A DNA stretch of 64,000 bases, taken from positions 219,838 through 283,837 of the forward strand of contig JAITTY010000001.1 in NCBI GenBank assembly GCA_031286695.1, in the 5' to 3' direction. The stretch's first letter is position 1; each line of letters begins with the position of its first letter. The notes beneath the pieces are model-generated. The model saw nothing but the letters and a program-made list of their open reading frames with translations. It searched no databases and was not told the DNA's origin. The translations under genes were made by a program, and so were the position numbers. Shown one piece after another: positions 9,201-17,833 of the stretch. The DNA is from Sphingobacterium sp. Lineage in GTDB: Bacteria; Bacteroidota; Bacteroidia; Sphingobacteriales; Sphingobacteriaceae.

Positions 9201-9278
9201 TTAAGCTACTGCCATTTCATCGTACTCAAACGCTATTTCGTCGAATATTATAACAGCACACAGTTGTTCTTCTCCCAT
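9201..9278 (-). CDS. possible 25-residue peptide resembling the adjacent RiPP precursor
   Basis: A short open frame from ATG 9278 to TAA 9203-9201, divergent from the precursor gene. It contains EQLCAV followed by IAFEYDEM, while the precursor has VQTVCIV followed by ISFFDFDDM. The shared pattern is Q, Cys, Val, then Ile-x-Phe, an acidic/aromatic run and Met. There is no FxLD leader and no upstream ATG in the frame before a stop at 9371-9369. It could be a decayed or partial copy of the precursor, or chance. The rest of 9011-9460 holds no other convincing gene. Confidence 0.2.
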   Translation of the reverse strand: MGEEQLCAVIIFDEIAFEYDEMAVA

Positions 9279-9460
9279 GTAAATTATCGTATGATAGGTT
9301 ACACCGAGAAAGTTTATACCGTAAACAGAAATAGCGAAAGTTCTGATTTTTTTTATCGAATAAATCCTTTAGTTCGTCTGATTCATTTTCCATTCCGTCG
9401 ATATTTTTCGTTGTTCTTTTCCGTAGAAAGCACATTTGTTTACAATTCAAACGAAAAGCT

Positions 9461-9604
9461 ATGGAAAACATTGAAAATTTTTTAGCAGAAGATTTTGTAC
9501 TGGATGTACAAACTGTCTGCATAGTCGAACCGATCTCATTTTTTGATTTTGATGATATGGAACTGGTAACTATTAGAACAGTCACATCTTCAAAAGTAAT
9601 ATAA
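9461..9604 (+). CDS. candidate class I lanthipeptide-like (FxLD) RiPP precursor, 47 residues
   Basis: Begins MENIENFLAEDF and ends TSSKVI. The leader contains FVLDVQTV (residues 12-19), matching the F-x-L-D-[VL]-x-x-V box that LanB enzymes recognise in nisin (FNLDLVSV) and subtilin (FDLDVVKV) leaders. The rest, taken as core, has one Cys (C20), a Phe/Asp-rich middle and a Ser/Thr-rich tail. It has seven dehydratable residues in all (T18, S26, T37, T40, T42, S43, S44). The gene lies just upstream of a receiver gene and a full-length LanB gene on the same strand, with a strong hairpin in between. With one Cys it can form at most one thioether ring; Dha/Dhb-rich linear product is equally possible. 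The precursor role is inference from motif and position. Confidence 0.6.
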   Translation: MENIENFLAEDFVLDVQTVCIVEPISFFDFDDMELVTIRTVTSSKVI

Positions 9605-9615
9605 AAGAGGATAAT

Positions 9616-9649
9616 GCTGTGAAGGCGTTCTGGTAGACGCCTTTACAGC
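9616..9649 (+). terminator. strong hairpin between precursor and biosynthetic genes (attenuator-like)
   Basis: A 13-bp stem (9616-9628 with 9637-9649, one G-U pair) closes an 8-base loop. It starts 11 bases after the precursor stop. No clear T-tract follows, so it may be a partial terminator or an mRNA-stabilising stem. Such hairpins after RiPP precursor genes usually let the peptide be made in excess over its enzymes. Confidence 0.6.
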
Positions 9650-9689
9650 AATCATCTTTATTAGCTATTAAACAAAAAGAATCAAGTAG

Positions 9690-10058
9690 ATGACTTCACC
9701 CAGACTAAAATGTATTCTCATTGAGGATGAACCACTGGCAACAAAAAAAATAGTTGAATACATCCATATGTTCCCAGATCTTCAACTGATAAAAATGGTT
9801 GAGGACATTGAAAATCCAGAATTATTTAGTCATGATTTAAAATCTGCAGACATCTTATTCTTAGATCTCATTGTTAGTGGTGGTAATATCAATACGCTTG
9901 CCGAATTGATCGCCGATATTCCTATCCTGGTCATTACATCTGCTGTGTCGCGCTGGCAATACCCAGAATTTATCAAAAACAGGAAGCATTTTGCGCTGCA
10001 AAAACCAATTTCGCCTGAAATGTTTCAGTCTTGTATACAACAAGTCATGCAATACTAG
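9690..10058 (+). CDS. receiver-only (stand-alone REC domain) protein
   Basis: 122 residues that form one response-regulator receiver domain and stop where a LytTR output domain would begin. Phosphorylation residues are in place: acidic cluster E12-D13-E14, acceptor D59 in LFLDLIVSG, T83 in VITSAV, and K105 in LQKPIS. The N-terminus resembles that of LytR-type regulators (CILIEDEPLA). There is no DNA-binding or enzymatic domain, so it would act as a phosphate sink or by protein contact. It precedes the LanB gene by 12 bases and is probably translated from the same transcript. A cognate kinase might be the one encoded at 13.9-15.0 kb; that is inference. Confidence 0.8.
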   Translation: MTSPRLKCILIEDEPLATKKIVEYIHMFPDLQLIKMVEDIENPELFSHDLKSADILFLDLIVSGGNINTLAELIADIPILVITSAVSRWQYPEFIKNRKHFALQKPISPEMFQSCIQQVMQY

Positions 10059-10070
10059 TCCTGCGCATCT

Positions 10071-13000
10071 ATGTCATTATTCCAGTTATCCGATTATTTT
10101 CTTCTGCGCACCCCCCTGCTTCCCGCGGCAGTTGCCGTTGATCTTTTAAGGATAAAAGAAGCAAACGAGATGGAAGAGAAACTTCGTCATCTGTTTCAAA
10201 GTGAGCAATTAAAAGAAGCACTATTTCTAGCAAGCCCAACCTTCTGGGTAGAGGTCAAAAAATGGCTTGAATACAAGAAAGAGAGCAGCCCAAAAATGAT
10301 TACTTCGTTACTCAAATATGCGATTCGGATGAGCACCAGGAGCACGCCTTTTGGGTTATTCGCAGGTGTATCTTTAGGGAACGTTATAGCCTCCGAAAAA
10401 AAGGTGTCATTAATCAGGGGTAATAGCCATAAAACTGTATTGAAACTGGATGCCTCCATTCTGACAGGAATCATTGCACAGCTATCAGAAGACAAAAGAA
10501 TTTATAGTCAACTCTATTATCGCATTAATCCGACCATATACTTAGATGGCAAATATTACAAATATTATCAAAAAGTAACAAATGGAAAAAAAGGACAGAA
10601 TATACTGAAACGTATAAGGCTGACCCCTGTTTTGGATCGTGTCGTCCAATACTTCGAAAGCAATAAGAGAACTGCCCACTATCAATCATTGACTGATTTG
10701 CTGCAGCGTCTTGGGGCATCAACAGCACATGCTACCCTATTCGTCAATAACCTCATCAACCTTGGGATTATATGTTCCGAATTACAGCCCAATGTAATTG
10801 GCCGAGGTTATCTTGACAGTCTGATAATGACTCTTGAAAGAGTGGATAAGGAGGAATATTATTTAAATCCTTTATCAAGGATAAAAACACTGCTCCATAG
10901 TTCTCAATCTGTCATTGATATGCAGAACGCCATTGTTAAATTATTGCAGCCTATAATACCAGACCTTGACATGACCAACGCGTTACAGGGAGACCTGCTT
11001 ATTAACATGGAAGACAACAAGTTACCCAATACTGCATTAAATCACCTAAGAGATCAATTTCAGGACTTACTACCCCTTTGCAGTCAGGCTAAATTGACAG
11101 ATTTCGACCGGTTTAGCGCTGCATTTTCTGATAAATATGAAGATAGAATGATCCCACTGACTACAGCCTTGGACCCCGACACCGGTATTGGTTATGGCCG
11201 TCAAGAAGGTGTCTATAATATAACCGATGAAATACTTGGAGAAGTAAAAAATACAGCCTCAACCGGAGAAAAAAAATATAGCGACCACCATTATCAAGAT
11301 CTAGTCATTGAAAAATTTGTAGAAAGCGTAAAAAGTCATTTCACAGAAATCCAGCTTACCAGCAGAGATTTAGATCATATTGCTAAACAGCGTAAACAGA
11401 CGACCAATGGCATTCCTTCCTCGTTCTATGCCATCGGCACTCTTCTGAGAGGTTCTTGTCAGGAAAATCTATTCTTCAACCTGGGAACTATCGGCGGTTC
11501 ATCATCAGGCAACCTAATTTCCAGATTCGCACATTTAGACGAAAAATTAAATAGCAAGTTAAAAGAATCGGCGGAGAAAGAACAGCAGCAACTACCCAAT
11601 GCCATACTCGCCGAGATATGTCACTACCCGGACAACAATGCAGGAAATATCATTTATAGACCAGCAATGCGAAGGGCATCAATCTGTCTGACCCCGACTA
11701 TTGACGAAGAACAAGAACAAATTGACGTTAGTGACTTATACCTGTTCCTCAAAGACAATCGCTTAGTCTTGTGGTCCAAAAAATTCAATAAAGCCGTTAT
11801 CCCCCGTTTGACGACAGCCCACAATTTTGAGCAGGGTATGAATTTATATAAATTTCTTGCAGATTTTCAGTTCCAAAATAATAGGCTGGATCTGTCCTGG
11901 AATTGGGGAATTATGAAAAAACAACCGAGGCTTCCGAGAATAAGCTACAAAAATATTATCTTATCTCGAGCGCAGTGGCGAATTCAAAAACTCGCAAAAT
12001 ACCCAAGTGATCCCCACGCTTTCGTGAAAAATATGCAGGCAGAGCTCAAAATCCCTGCAATGGTCGTCATTAGCAGCGGCGATAATGAACTACTTATCAA
12101 TTTAGACAATCCTTTTTGCGCAGAAATACTATTGGATCACCTCTGTAAAAGAGAGACGGTTTTAATCGAATATATCCTGAATGATTATTCATCTATAGCA
12201 AGCGATAAAGACCAAAATGTTTTTGCCAATGAGATCATTATTCCAATGGAAGCAGAGCATAAGGCTTTCACAGATGAATCGGCCCCTCAAGAAAATAACC
12301 TAAAAAGATGCTTCCCCTTGGGCAGCGAATGGCTTTACGCCAAAATCTATTGCGGATTACATTTTGCGGACAGCCTCTTAAAGGATATTTTCCCCCTAAT
12401 CATCGCTGCTATTAATCAACAAGAAGCCATGAAAAAATGGTTTTTCATACGTTACAACGATCCAGCTCCCCACATTAGATTTAGGGTGCAGGTTTCAGAT
12501 CCAAGCCAGTGCTTTTTCATTATATCAACTATAAATACCCTATTGGAACAATTTGTTCAAGAAGGTCAGATTTCAACGATATCCTTTGATACTTATGTAC
12601 GGGAGATTGAACGATATACCCCATTATGTATGGAACTTAGCGAGGAGCTATTCTATCGGCAGAGCGAAACCATACTGATGGCAATTCAGCAAAGCACTTC
12701 AATCAACGATCGATGGCGTTTGGCTTTCGAAAATATGGAGTCGCTACTCGAAGCCGCAAAATTTACACTGATCGAAAAAAAAGATTTCTGCAGTCAGATG
12801 AATGCCCTATATCAGCAAGAATTTGACAATAATAAAAACCTCTGGGTTCACCTCAACAATAAATTCAAAGAGAGAAAAGACTGGTTTGATAAACCGTTAG
12901 GCAATCTGGGAGACGCCAAAGAGAAACTAAATGCAGTTCAATATAGCATATTTTCTACATTACGGACACATACCGATCAAGACGAGTTCCAGACAACCCG

Positions 13001-13154
13001 GACGTCATTATTGTCAAGCTATATTCACATGTTTATTAACCGATTGTTCATGTCGGATCAACGTTTGCATGAGCTTGCGGTCTACCATTTTATGGTTTGC
13101 TATTATAAAATGCAGATCGGGAAACAGAAAGAGCGTATGACATCAATAATTTAA
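10071..13154 (+). CDS. full-length lantibiotic dehydratase (LanB)
   Basis: 1027 residues, similar in size to NisB. The N-terminal glutamylation domain begins with YFLLRTPLLP and carries the family signature KYAIRMSTRSTPFGLFAG (residues 82-99, Arg at 86 and 90 as in tRNA-contacting Arg of NisB). The C-terminal elimination (SpaB_C/thiopeptide-type) domain begins near residue 745 and includes WFFIRYNDPAPHIRFRV (about 790-806) and the late FINRLFMSD segment. LanB uses glutamyl-tRNA to glutamylate Ser/Thr of a precursor, then eliminates glutamate to leave Dha/Dhb. Both halves are in one chain, unlike the split PinB1/PinB2 of Chitinophaga. No LanC cyclase, protease or dedicated ABC exporter is found nearby. 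Confidence 0.92.
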   Translation: MSLFQLSDYFLLRTPLLPAAVAVDLLRIKEANEMEEKLRHLFQSEQLKEALFLASPTFWVEVKKWLEYKKESSPKMITSLLKYAIRMSTRSTPFGLFAGVSLGNVIASEKKVSLIRGNSHKTVLKLDASILTGIIAQLSEDKRIYSQLYYRINPTIYLDGKYYKYYQKVTNGKKGQNILKRIRLTPVLDRVVQYFESNKRTAHYQSLTDLLQRLGASTAHATLFVNNLINLGIICSELQPNVIGRGYLDSLIMTLERVDKEEYYLNPLSRIKTLLHSSQSVIDMQNAIVKLLQPIIPDLDMTNALQGDLLINMEDNKLPNTALNHLRDQFQDLLPLCSQAKLTDFDRFSAAFSDKYEDRMIPLTTALDPDTGIGYGRQEGVYNITDEILGEVKNTASTGEKKYSDHHYQDLVIEKFVESVKSHFTEIQLTSRDLDHIAKQRKQTTNGIPSSFYAIGTLLRGSCQENLFFNLGTIGGSSSGNLISRFAHLDEKLNSKLKESAEKEQQQLPNAILAEICHYPDNNAGNIIYRPAMRRASICLTPTIDEEQEQIDVSDLYLFLKDNRLVLWSKKFNKAVIPRLTTAHNFEQGMNLYKFLADFQFQNNRLDLSWNWGIMKKQPRLPRISYKNIILSRAQWRIQKLAKYPSDPHAFVKNMQAELKIPAMVVISSGDNELLINLDNPFCAEILLDHLCKRETVLIEYILNDYSSIASDKDQNVFANEIIIPMEAEHKAFTDESAPQENNLKRCFPLGSEWLYAKIYCGLHFADSLLKDIFPLIIAAINQQEAMKKWFFIRYNDPAPHIRFRVQVSDPSQCFFIISTINTLLEQFVQEGQISTISFDTYVREIERYTPLCMELSEELFYRQSETILMAIQQSTSINDRWRLAFENMESLLEAAKFTLIEKKDFCSQMNALYQQEFDNNKNLWVHLNNKFKERKDWFDKPLGNLGDAKEKLNAVQYSIFSTLRTHTDQDEFQTTRTSLLSSYIHMFINRLFMSDQRLHELAVYHFMVCYYKMQIGKQKERMTSII

Positions 13155-13158
13155 ACTA

Positions 13159-13863
13159 TTAAATAAGTCCCATCTTAGCAAAAAGCTGATTACGATATTG
13201 TAAACCTATACTGAGTTCTGTCCCATTTTTCAGTACTACTTTGCTTGCCTCAACCCCCTTGATCTGCTTAACATTGACTATATAGGATCGGTGCATACGG
13301 GCAAACATATCCCAAGGCAGTTCTGCTTCCATATCTTTCATGGTAGACAATAAAGTTTGCATGCCTTCTACAGAATAGATCTGTAAATAATCCCCCCAAG
13401 CTTTTAGATAGAAAATATCAGCAGGATCTATAAAAATAGTCTTGTTCCGATCCTTTATCTTAATCGCCCTTCTTTCCCCTTGTGGACCTCTTCTAGAAAA
13501 CAAAATTGCTTTTTGAACTTTCTCGATTGCTTTGAGCAACCGTTCCTCTGTCAGTAGTGGCTTTAGAATGTAGTCGATTACATCCAGTTCAAATCCGTCG
13601 ACAGCATATTCATAATGGCCGGTTATAAATACAACAAATGGTGGATGGGCAAGTCCCTTGAGAAAAGTAATTCCATCCATTTCCGGCATATCTATATCCG
13701 ACAAAATAAGGTCAATCTCATGCTGCCTCAAGATATCGATGGCCTGCGATGGGTTTTCAAATACGCCCAAAATTTCGATCAGCCCCAATTTGGAAACTAG
13801 TTTCTCCAGGCGACCTCTCGCAATCGGCTCATCTTCAATAAGGATAGTTTTAATTCTATTCAT
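13159..13863 (-). CDS. LytTR-family response regulator
   Basis: 234 residues: receiver domain (about 1-120) with EDEP acidic cluster, acceptor Asp in LILSDIDMPEMDG, Thr in VFITGH and Lys in DYILKPL, followed by a LytTR DNA-binding domain (about 135-234) with FIDPADIFYLKAWGDY and FARMHRSYIVN. It is the last gene of a minus-strand operon behind the sensor kinase (28-base gap). Its stop lies only 4 bases from the LanB stop, so the two operons converge with almost no spacer. LytTR regulators bind paired direct repeats; I could not identify a convincing pair here. Confidence 0.92.
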   Translation of the reverse strand: MNRIKTILIEDEPIARGRLEKLVSKLGLIEILGVFENPSQAIDILRQHEIDLILSDIDMPEMDGITFLKGLAHPPFVVFITGHYEYAVDGFELDVIDYILKPLLTEERLLKAIEKVQKAILFSRRGPQGERRAIKIKDRNKTIFIDPADIFYLKAWGDYLQIYSVEGMQTLLSTMKDMEAELPWDMFARMHRSYIVNVKQIKGVEASKVVLKNGTELSIGLQYRNQLFAKMGLI

Positions 13864-13891
13864 AAATACTTAGCAATCCACAGCTTTGGTG

Positions 13892-15019
13892 CTACGGCTC
13901 TGTTTCCGAATGTAAAGTTACAACAAGATTAACACTAAATACACCCTCATGCGACTTTATTTCCAAATTGTGATGATGAGGATAATGCAGTTCCAATCGT
14001 TTTTTTACATTTTCTATCCCTAATCCGCCAATATAATTTTCTGGTTTTGAAAGTTCTCTATACGCATTAGCCACATACATATATACCTTATCATCCTTCA
14101 CCTTAATATCTATGGATATCCATCCTGCCGAAGAACTTAACCGAGGTCCGTGTTTGAAAGCATTTTCTACAAACGGAAAAAAGATCAAAGGAACCATCAT
14201 GCAGTTTTCGTCTTCAGCCGCCAAATTTAGATCGATCTGCACTGTTTCATTATAGCGTAACTTTTCCAATTCAACATAGTCCTTTAGCAGTTGAAACTCG
14301 CGACTAATTTCCACTCTGGGCTGATTACTTTCGTGAAGCAAATACACCATAATACTACTTAAACGCATCATACTTTCGCCACCTCTTTCATCGTGATCGG
14401 ATACCAGTACATAGATGCTATAAAGTGTATTAAGTAAAAAATGCGGGTTAATCTGATATTTTAGAAAAGCAAGCTCCAATTGAACGTTGTTCAATTCCAA
14501 TGCGGCATTTTTCAATTCAAGTTTCATTTTTGAATTTCTGACAGACATAAATGCCTGCACAATTTTTACGGTCAATGGTAGGGCCACTAAAAAAATAAAA
14601 TCCAATAAATAATCGCTAATGGAAGAAAGCCGAAAGGCTCCAAAGATTCCATTATTTAGTACTATTTCAAGATAACTTGATAAACGAATATCTGGTGTTA
14701 AATATTTGAGCGTCAAGATCGCGCCAAAGTAACTTAGAAATGACCACCAAGCATAAATAAACAATAACCATAAAATACACAGCAAAAACTTTCCCGGAAT
14801 AAACCAACGCGGAATAATGACATATGCTGTCACATAAAATATGGTCAATAAAGAAAATACGTCCTTTAGAAACAATATCCAAGAATTATCAATATCTATC
14901 CGCTGATAGGCAATGAATTGCATTCCCAAAACCAAAAACCAAAAACACAAATGAAGAATAATTCGTTTCCCAGTATTGTAATTTTGGAAAAAACTGTTCA
15001 TAGATAGCATAGCTGTCAA
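13892..15019 (-). CDS. LytS/YehU-type membrane sensor histidine kinase
   Basis: About 375 residues; the true start may be the ATG at 15001. Four hydrophobic segments in the first 170 residues form a membrane sensor with little outside the membrane. A helical linker leads to the His_kinase domain with the phospho-acceptor motif YQINPHFLLNTLYSI, then an HATPase domain with FVENAFKHGP (N box) and GGLGIENVKKRLELHYP. It is the partner of the LytTR regulator just downstream. The signal is unknown. The upstream gene encodes a MacB/FtsX permease, so cell-envelope or peptide sensing is a fair guess but not shown. Confidence 0.92.
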   Translation of the reverse strand: MTAMLSMNSFFQNYNTGKRIILHLCFWFLVLGMQFIAYQRIDIDNSWILFLKDVFSLLTIFYVTAYVIIPRWFIPGKFLLCILWLLFIYAWWSFLSYFGAILTLKYLTPDIRLSSYLEIVLNNGIFGAFRLSSISDYLLDFIFLVALPLTVKIVQAFMSVRNSKMKLELKNAALELNNVQLELAFLKYQINPHFLLNTLYSIYVLVSDHDERGGESMMRLSSIMVYLLHESNQPRVEISREFQLLKDYVELEKLRYNETVQIDLNLAAEDENCMMVPLIFFPFVENAFKHGPRLSSSAGWISIDIKVKDDKVYMYVANAYRELSKPENYIGGLGIENVKKRLELHYPHHHNLEIKSHEGVFSVNLVVTLHSETEP

Positions 15020-15180
15020 TAATATCAGTCTAATATAGAAATATCCTTTAGTTTGTCATAGAATCAGTTGTTAAGTAATGCTGCAAAAAGACAATTCTGC
15101 GACAAAAAACAAAAACCTATAAATATAAAAACCTGAATATAGACCAATTATAACAGAAACAAAAAGAAACAATACATTTG

Positions 15181-17541
15181 CTATTCGTCGCGCAAACTTT
15201 TCACTGGATTAGCCAAAGCTGCCTTAACAGATTGTGCGCTTACAGTCAATACTGCAATCAAAAGAGTCGCGAATGCTCCTGCTGCAAAAACATCCCACCC
15301 GATTGATATCCGGTAGGTATATTGACTGATATAGCCATCCATTGCCCAATAAGCAATTGGGAATGCAATTAAACATGAAAGCCCTACTAACACAATAAAC
15401 TCTATGGAAAGCATCTTTGTTAAGGTAAATATAGAGGCTCCGAGGATTTTTCGAATGCCTATTTCTTTTGTTCTGCTTTCGGTCATGTATGCGGCCAAAC
15501 CAAATAAACCAAGGCAGGAAATAAATATTGTCAAGCCCGCAAAAATACTTGCCAAGCTACCTGTCTGCTGTGCATCCTGAAACTTTCTACTATATTCTTC
15601 ATCTAAAAAATGATACTCAAAAGGATAGGTTGGATTGTAAGTTTTAAAAACGGCCTCAGTTTTCTTTAAAGCATCGCTTATGTTAAGTGTAGTATTCAAC
15701 TTAATATGCACTGTCCCCAACGTTCTGCTCGCCCCCTCAATAACAGTGGGAGTCACTGTTTTAAATGGTGATTCCTGGATAAAATCTTTAACCACACCTA
15801 TAATCGTAAACTTATCTTCACCGTCCATAATATAATTTCCGATGGGATCCTTCATCGCCATAACCTCCGCCGCAGATTCATTGATGATAGCTGACATCGA
15901 ATCAGTGGGAAAATTAGCTAAGTCAAAGTCACGCCCCTTTAGAAGCGTTAGACCTGTCGTTTCAATGAGCCCGTCATCGGCAGACTGCCTGTTAAAAACA
16001 ACCGCTCGATTGGGATCCTTTCCCTCCCAGGATGCACCTCCCCATCCACTCCAACGTTCGGTCATCGGAGACATCGTACGGGTGACAGCGCTGGCGATCC
16101 CCTTATTAATCAGATCATGTCGAATCATTGCAATATTTTTCGTGACATCTCCGTTTTCCATTACATAGATCAGGTTCTCCGTATTAAAACCGGCATCCCG
16201 ATTCAGAGCGTGCTGAATTTGTTTTCGAATGACTAACGTACTAACGATCATTAAGACAGCAATGGCGAATTGGGTCACAACGAGAGCCTTTCGCGGATTT
16301 ATTTTCTGTTGAAAAAGGAAAAATCTATTTTTTAATACATTAATCGGTCTAAAGGAAGAAAGGAAAAACGCGGGATAACTTCCAGCCAATACACCTATCA
16401 AGATAATGAAACTTAAAAATCCTACCCAGAAATAACCTTCGCCTACCGGAAGAGCCAGCTTCCTTCCGATTAAATCGCCGAAGGAAGGTATCATCAGAAC
16501 CACTAAAATAAGTGCAACTACTCCAGAAATCAGCGACAGTAGCATTGATTCTGATAAAAATTGCCAGACTAGACTACTTTTCCGGGCGCCGATCACTTTT
16601 CGCACACCGACCTCCTTTGCCCTACGCTCACTTTGTGCCGTACTTAAATTCATGAAATTGATACATGCGATCAATACAATGAAACCAGCGATAAGGATAA
16701 AAACACGGACCATCTCAATCCTCCCGCCTACAACCACTCCATCTTTATATTCATTATAAAGATAACTCTCCTTCATCGGTTTCAGAAAATTCTCATTTTT
16801 GACTTCAGCATGCCGCTTCGAGATATCTTTTAGCTTCTGCTGTACTGACGTAAATGTTGCGTTGGGATACAGCTCAACAAAGGTTGAAATCGAGCTATTG
16901 TACCAATTATTATCCGTATACCCTATTTTAGCCGCAAATGCCCAGGGAAAGAAATACTGCAATTCGGCAAATTGACTATTGCTGGGGATCTCCTTTAACA
17001 CTGCCGACACATGTACTATTTCGTTACTATCGATCTTGATATTTTTCCCAATGACATCTGTTGAACCAAATAATGAAATAGCCAAATCTTTTGTCAGCAC
17101 AATTGCCGAAGGGTCTCCTAGCGCATCCGCTGGATTTCCTTCCAAAACTGGAAGTTGAAAAATTGAAAAGAAACTGGTATCGGCAAACGCCCCTCGGCCA
17201 GCGATGAGCTTTTGATCACCTGCAGTAAACAGAAAACCGCTAAGCTTGCTTAATCGACAAGTCTGTTTAATTTCTGGAACTTCCGCCTTCATCACCTCCG
17301 CTAAAGGTTCGGGAGTAACGAAATAAACGGAAACTCCTTTGTCGTTTCGTCCAACTGAACCTACAATCCCAATTCTGTCGGCTTTGGGATACATCCTATC
17401 ATAACAGAATTGAGAATTTACCCATAATATAATTAATATACTTGACGCCATACCAATGGCCAAGCCAAGGATATTAATGGCCATAAACCCCTTGTTCCGT
17501 GTTAGATTGCGAAAAGCAATTTTAATATTATTCTTGATCAT
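15181..17541 (-). CDS. MacB/FtsX-family two-domain permease
   Basis: 786 residues with the usual Bacteroidota layout: one N-terminal membrane helix after MIKNNIKIAFRNLTRNKGF, a large MacB periplasmic domain, three helices containing MNLSTAQSERRAKEVGVRKVIGA, a second periplasmic domain, and a final three-helix FtsX unit containing TKEIGIRKILGAS. MacB-type permeases transmit ATP hydrolysis to the periplasm (mechanotransmission) rather than transporting by themselves. No ATP-binding subunit is encoded nearby, so one must be supplied in trans. It is first in the operon with the kinase and LytTR regulator, which suggests a role in envelope stress or peptide resistance. Confidence 0.92.
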   Translation of the reverse strand: MIKNNIKIAFRNLTRNKGFMAINILGLAIGMASSILIILWVNSQFCYDRMYPKADRIGIVGSVGRNDKGVSVYFVTPEPLAEVMKAEVPEIKQTCRLSKLSGFLFTAGDQKLIAGRGAFADTSFFSIFQLPVLEGNPADALGDPSAIVLTKDLAISLFGSTDVIGKNIKIDSNEIVHVSAVLKEIPSNSQFAELQYFFPWAFAAKIGYTDNNWYNSSISTFVELYPNATFTSVQQKLKDISKRHAEVKNENFLKPMKESYLYNEYKDGVVVGGRIEMVRVFILIAGFIVLIACINFMNLSTAQSERRAKEVGVRKVIGARKSSLVWQFLSESMLLSLISGVVALILVVLMIPSFGDLIGRKLALPVGEGYFWVGFLSFIILIGVLAGSYPAFFLSSFRPINVLKNRFFLFQQKINPRKALVVTQFAIAVLMIVSTLVIRKQIQHALNRDAGFNTENLIYVMENGDVTKNIAMIRHDLINKGIASAVTRTMSPMTERWSGWGGASWEGKDPNRAVVFNRQSADDGLIETTGLTLLKGRDFDLANFPTDSMSAIINESAAEVMAMKDPIGNYIMDGEDKFTIIGVVKDFIQESPFKTVTPTVIEGASRTLGTVHIKLNTTLNISDALKKTEAVFKTYNPTYPFEYHFLDEEYSRKFQDAQQTGSLASIFAGLTIFISCLGLFGLAAYMTESRTKEIGIRKILGASIFTLTKMLSIEFIVLVGLSCLIAFPIAYWAMDGYISQYTYRISIGWDVFAAGAFATLLIAVLTVSAQSVKAALANPVKSLRDE

Positions 17542-17651
17542 CAGCTGTCTACTATTGGTTGGTTATTGTTAAGCAGAAGGTCACAAGCACCTTGCCAATG
17601 CAAAAAACACACTGAAAATCAAAGAATTAAAAAGAATACATCAGCGATAGG

Positions 17652-17690
17652 ATGTTCATTTACGAACAAACATTGTTCGTAAATGAACAT
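17652..17690. promoter_or_regulatory. perfect 18-bp inverted repeat, candidate operator
   Basis: The left arm 17652-17669 and right arm 17673-17690 are exact reverse complements around a 3-base centre. The element is AT-rich and sits about 110 bases upstream of the permease start and 144 bases upstream of the divergent DinB gene. It precedes both genes, so a terminator is unlikely unless for read-through; a regulator-binding site is more likely. Confidence 0.45.
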
Positions 17691-17833
17691 TTGGTGGGGC
17701 TTTCAAATCCACTAAATTGAATGTTTAGATCACCCAGCATTGGTACACTTAATAGTTTTCGATAATGATATAAAAAAGTTATTTCTATCTTCCGTATATT
17801 TAATTTTACTGAACCCACGTAAACAACAATTAG

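Noticed and set aside
9264-9485. A 73-codon plus-strand frame overlapping the start of the precursor
   Set aside because: Residues are dominated by Phe, Arg and Ser with no motif; it overlaps the better-supported precursor and the divergent region.
9226-9585. A 119-codon minus-strand frame covering the precursor
   Set aside because: Antisense of the precursor, rich in Ser, Lys and Cys without any family feature.
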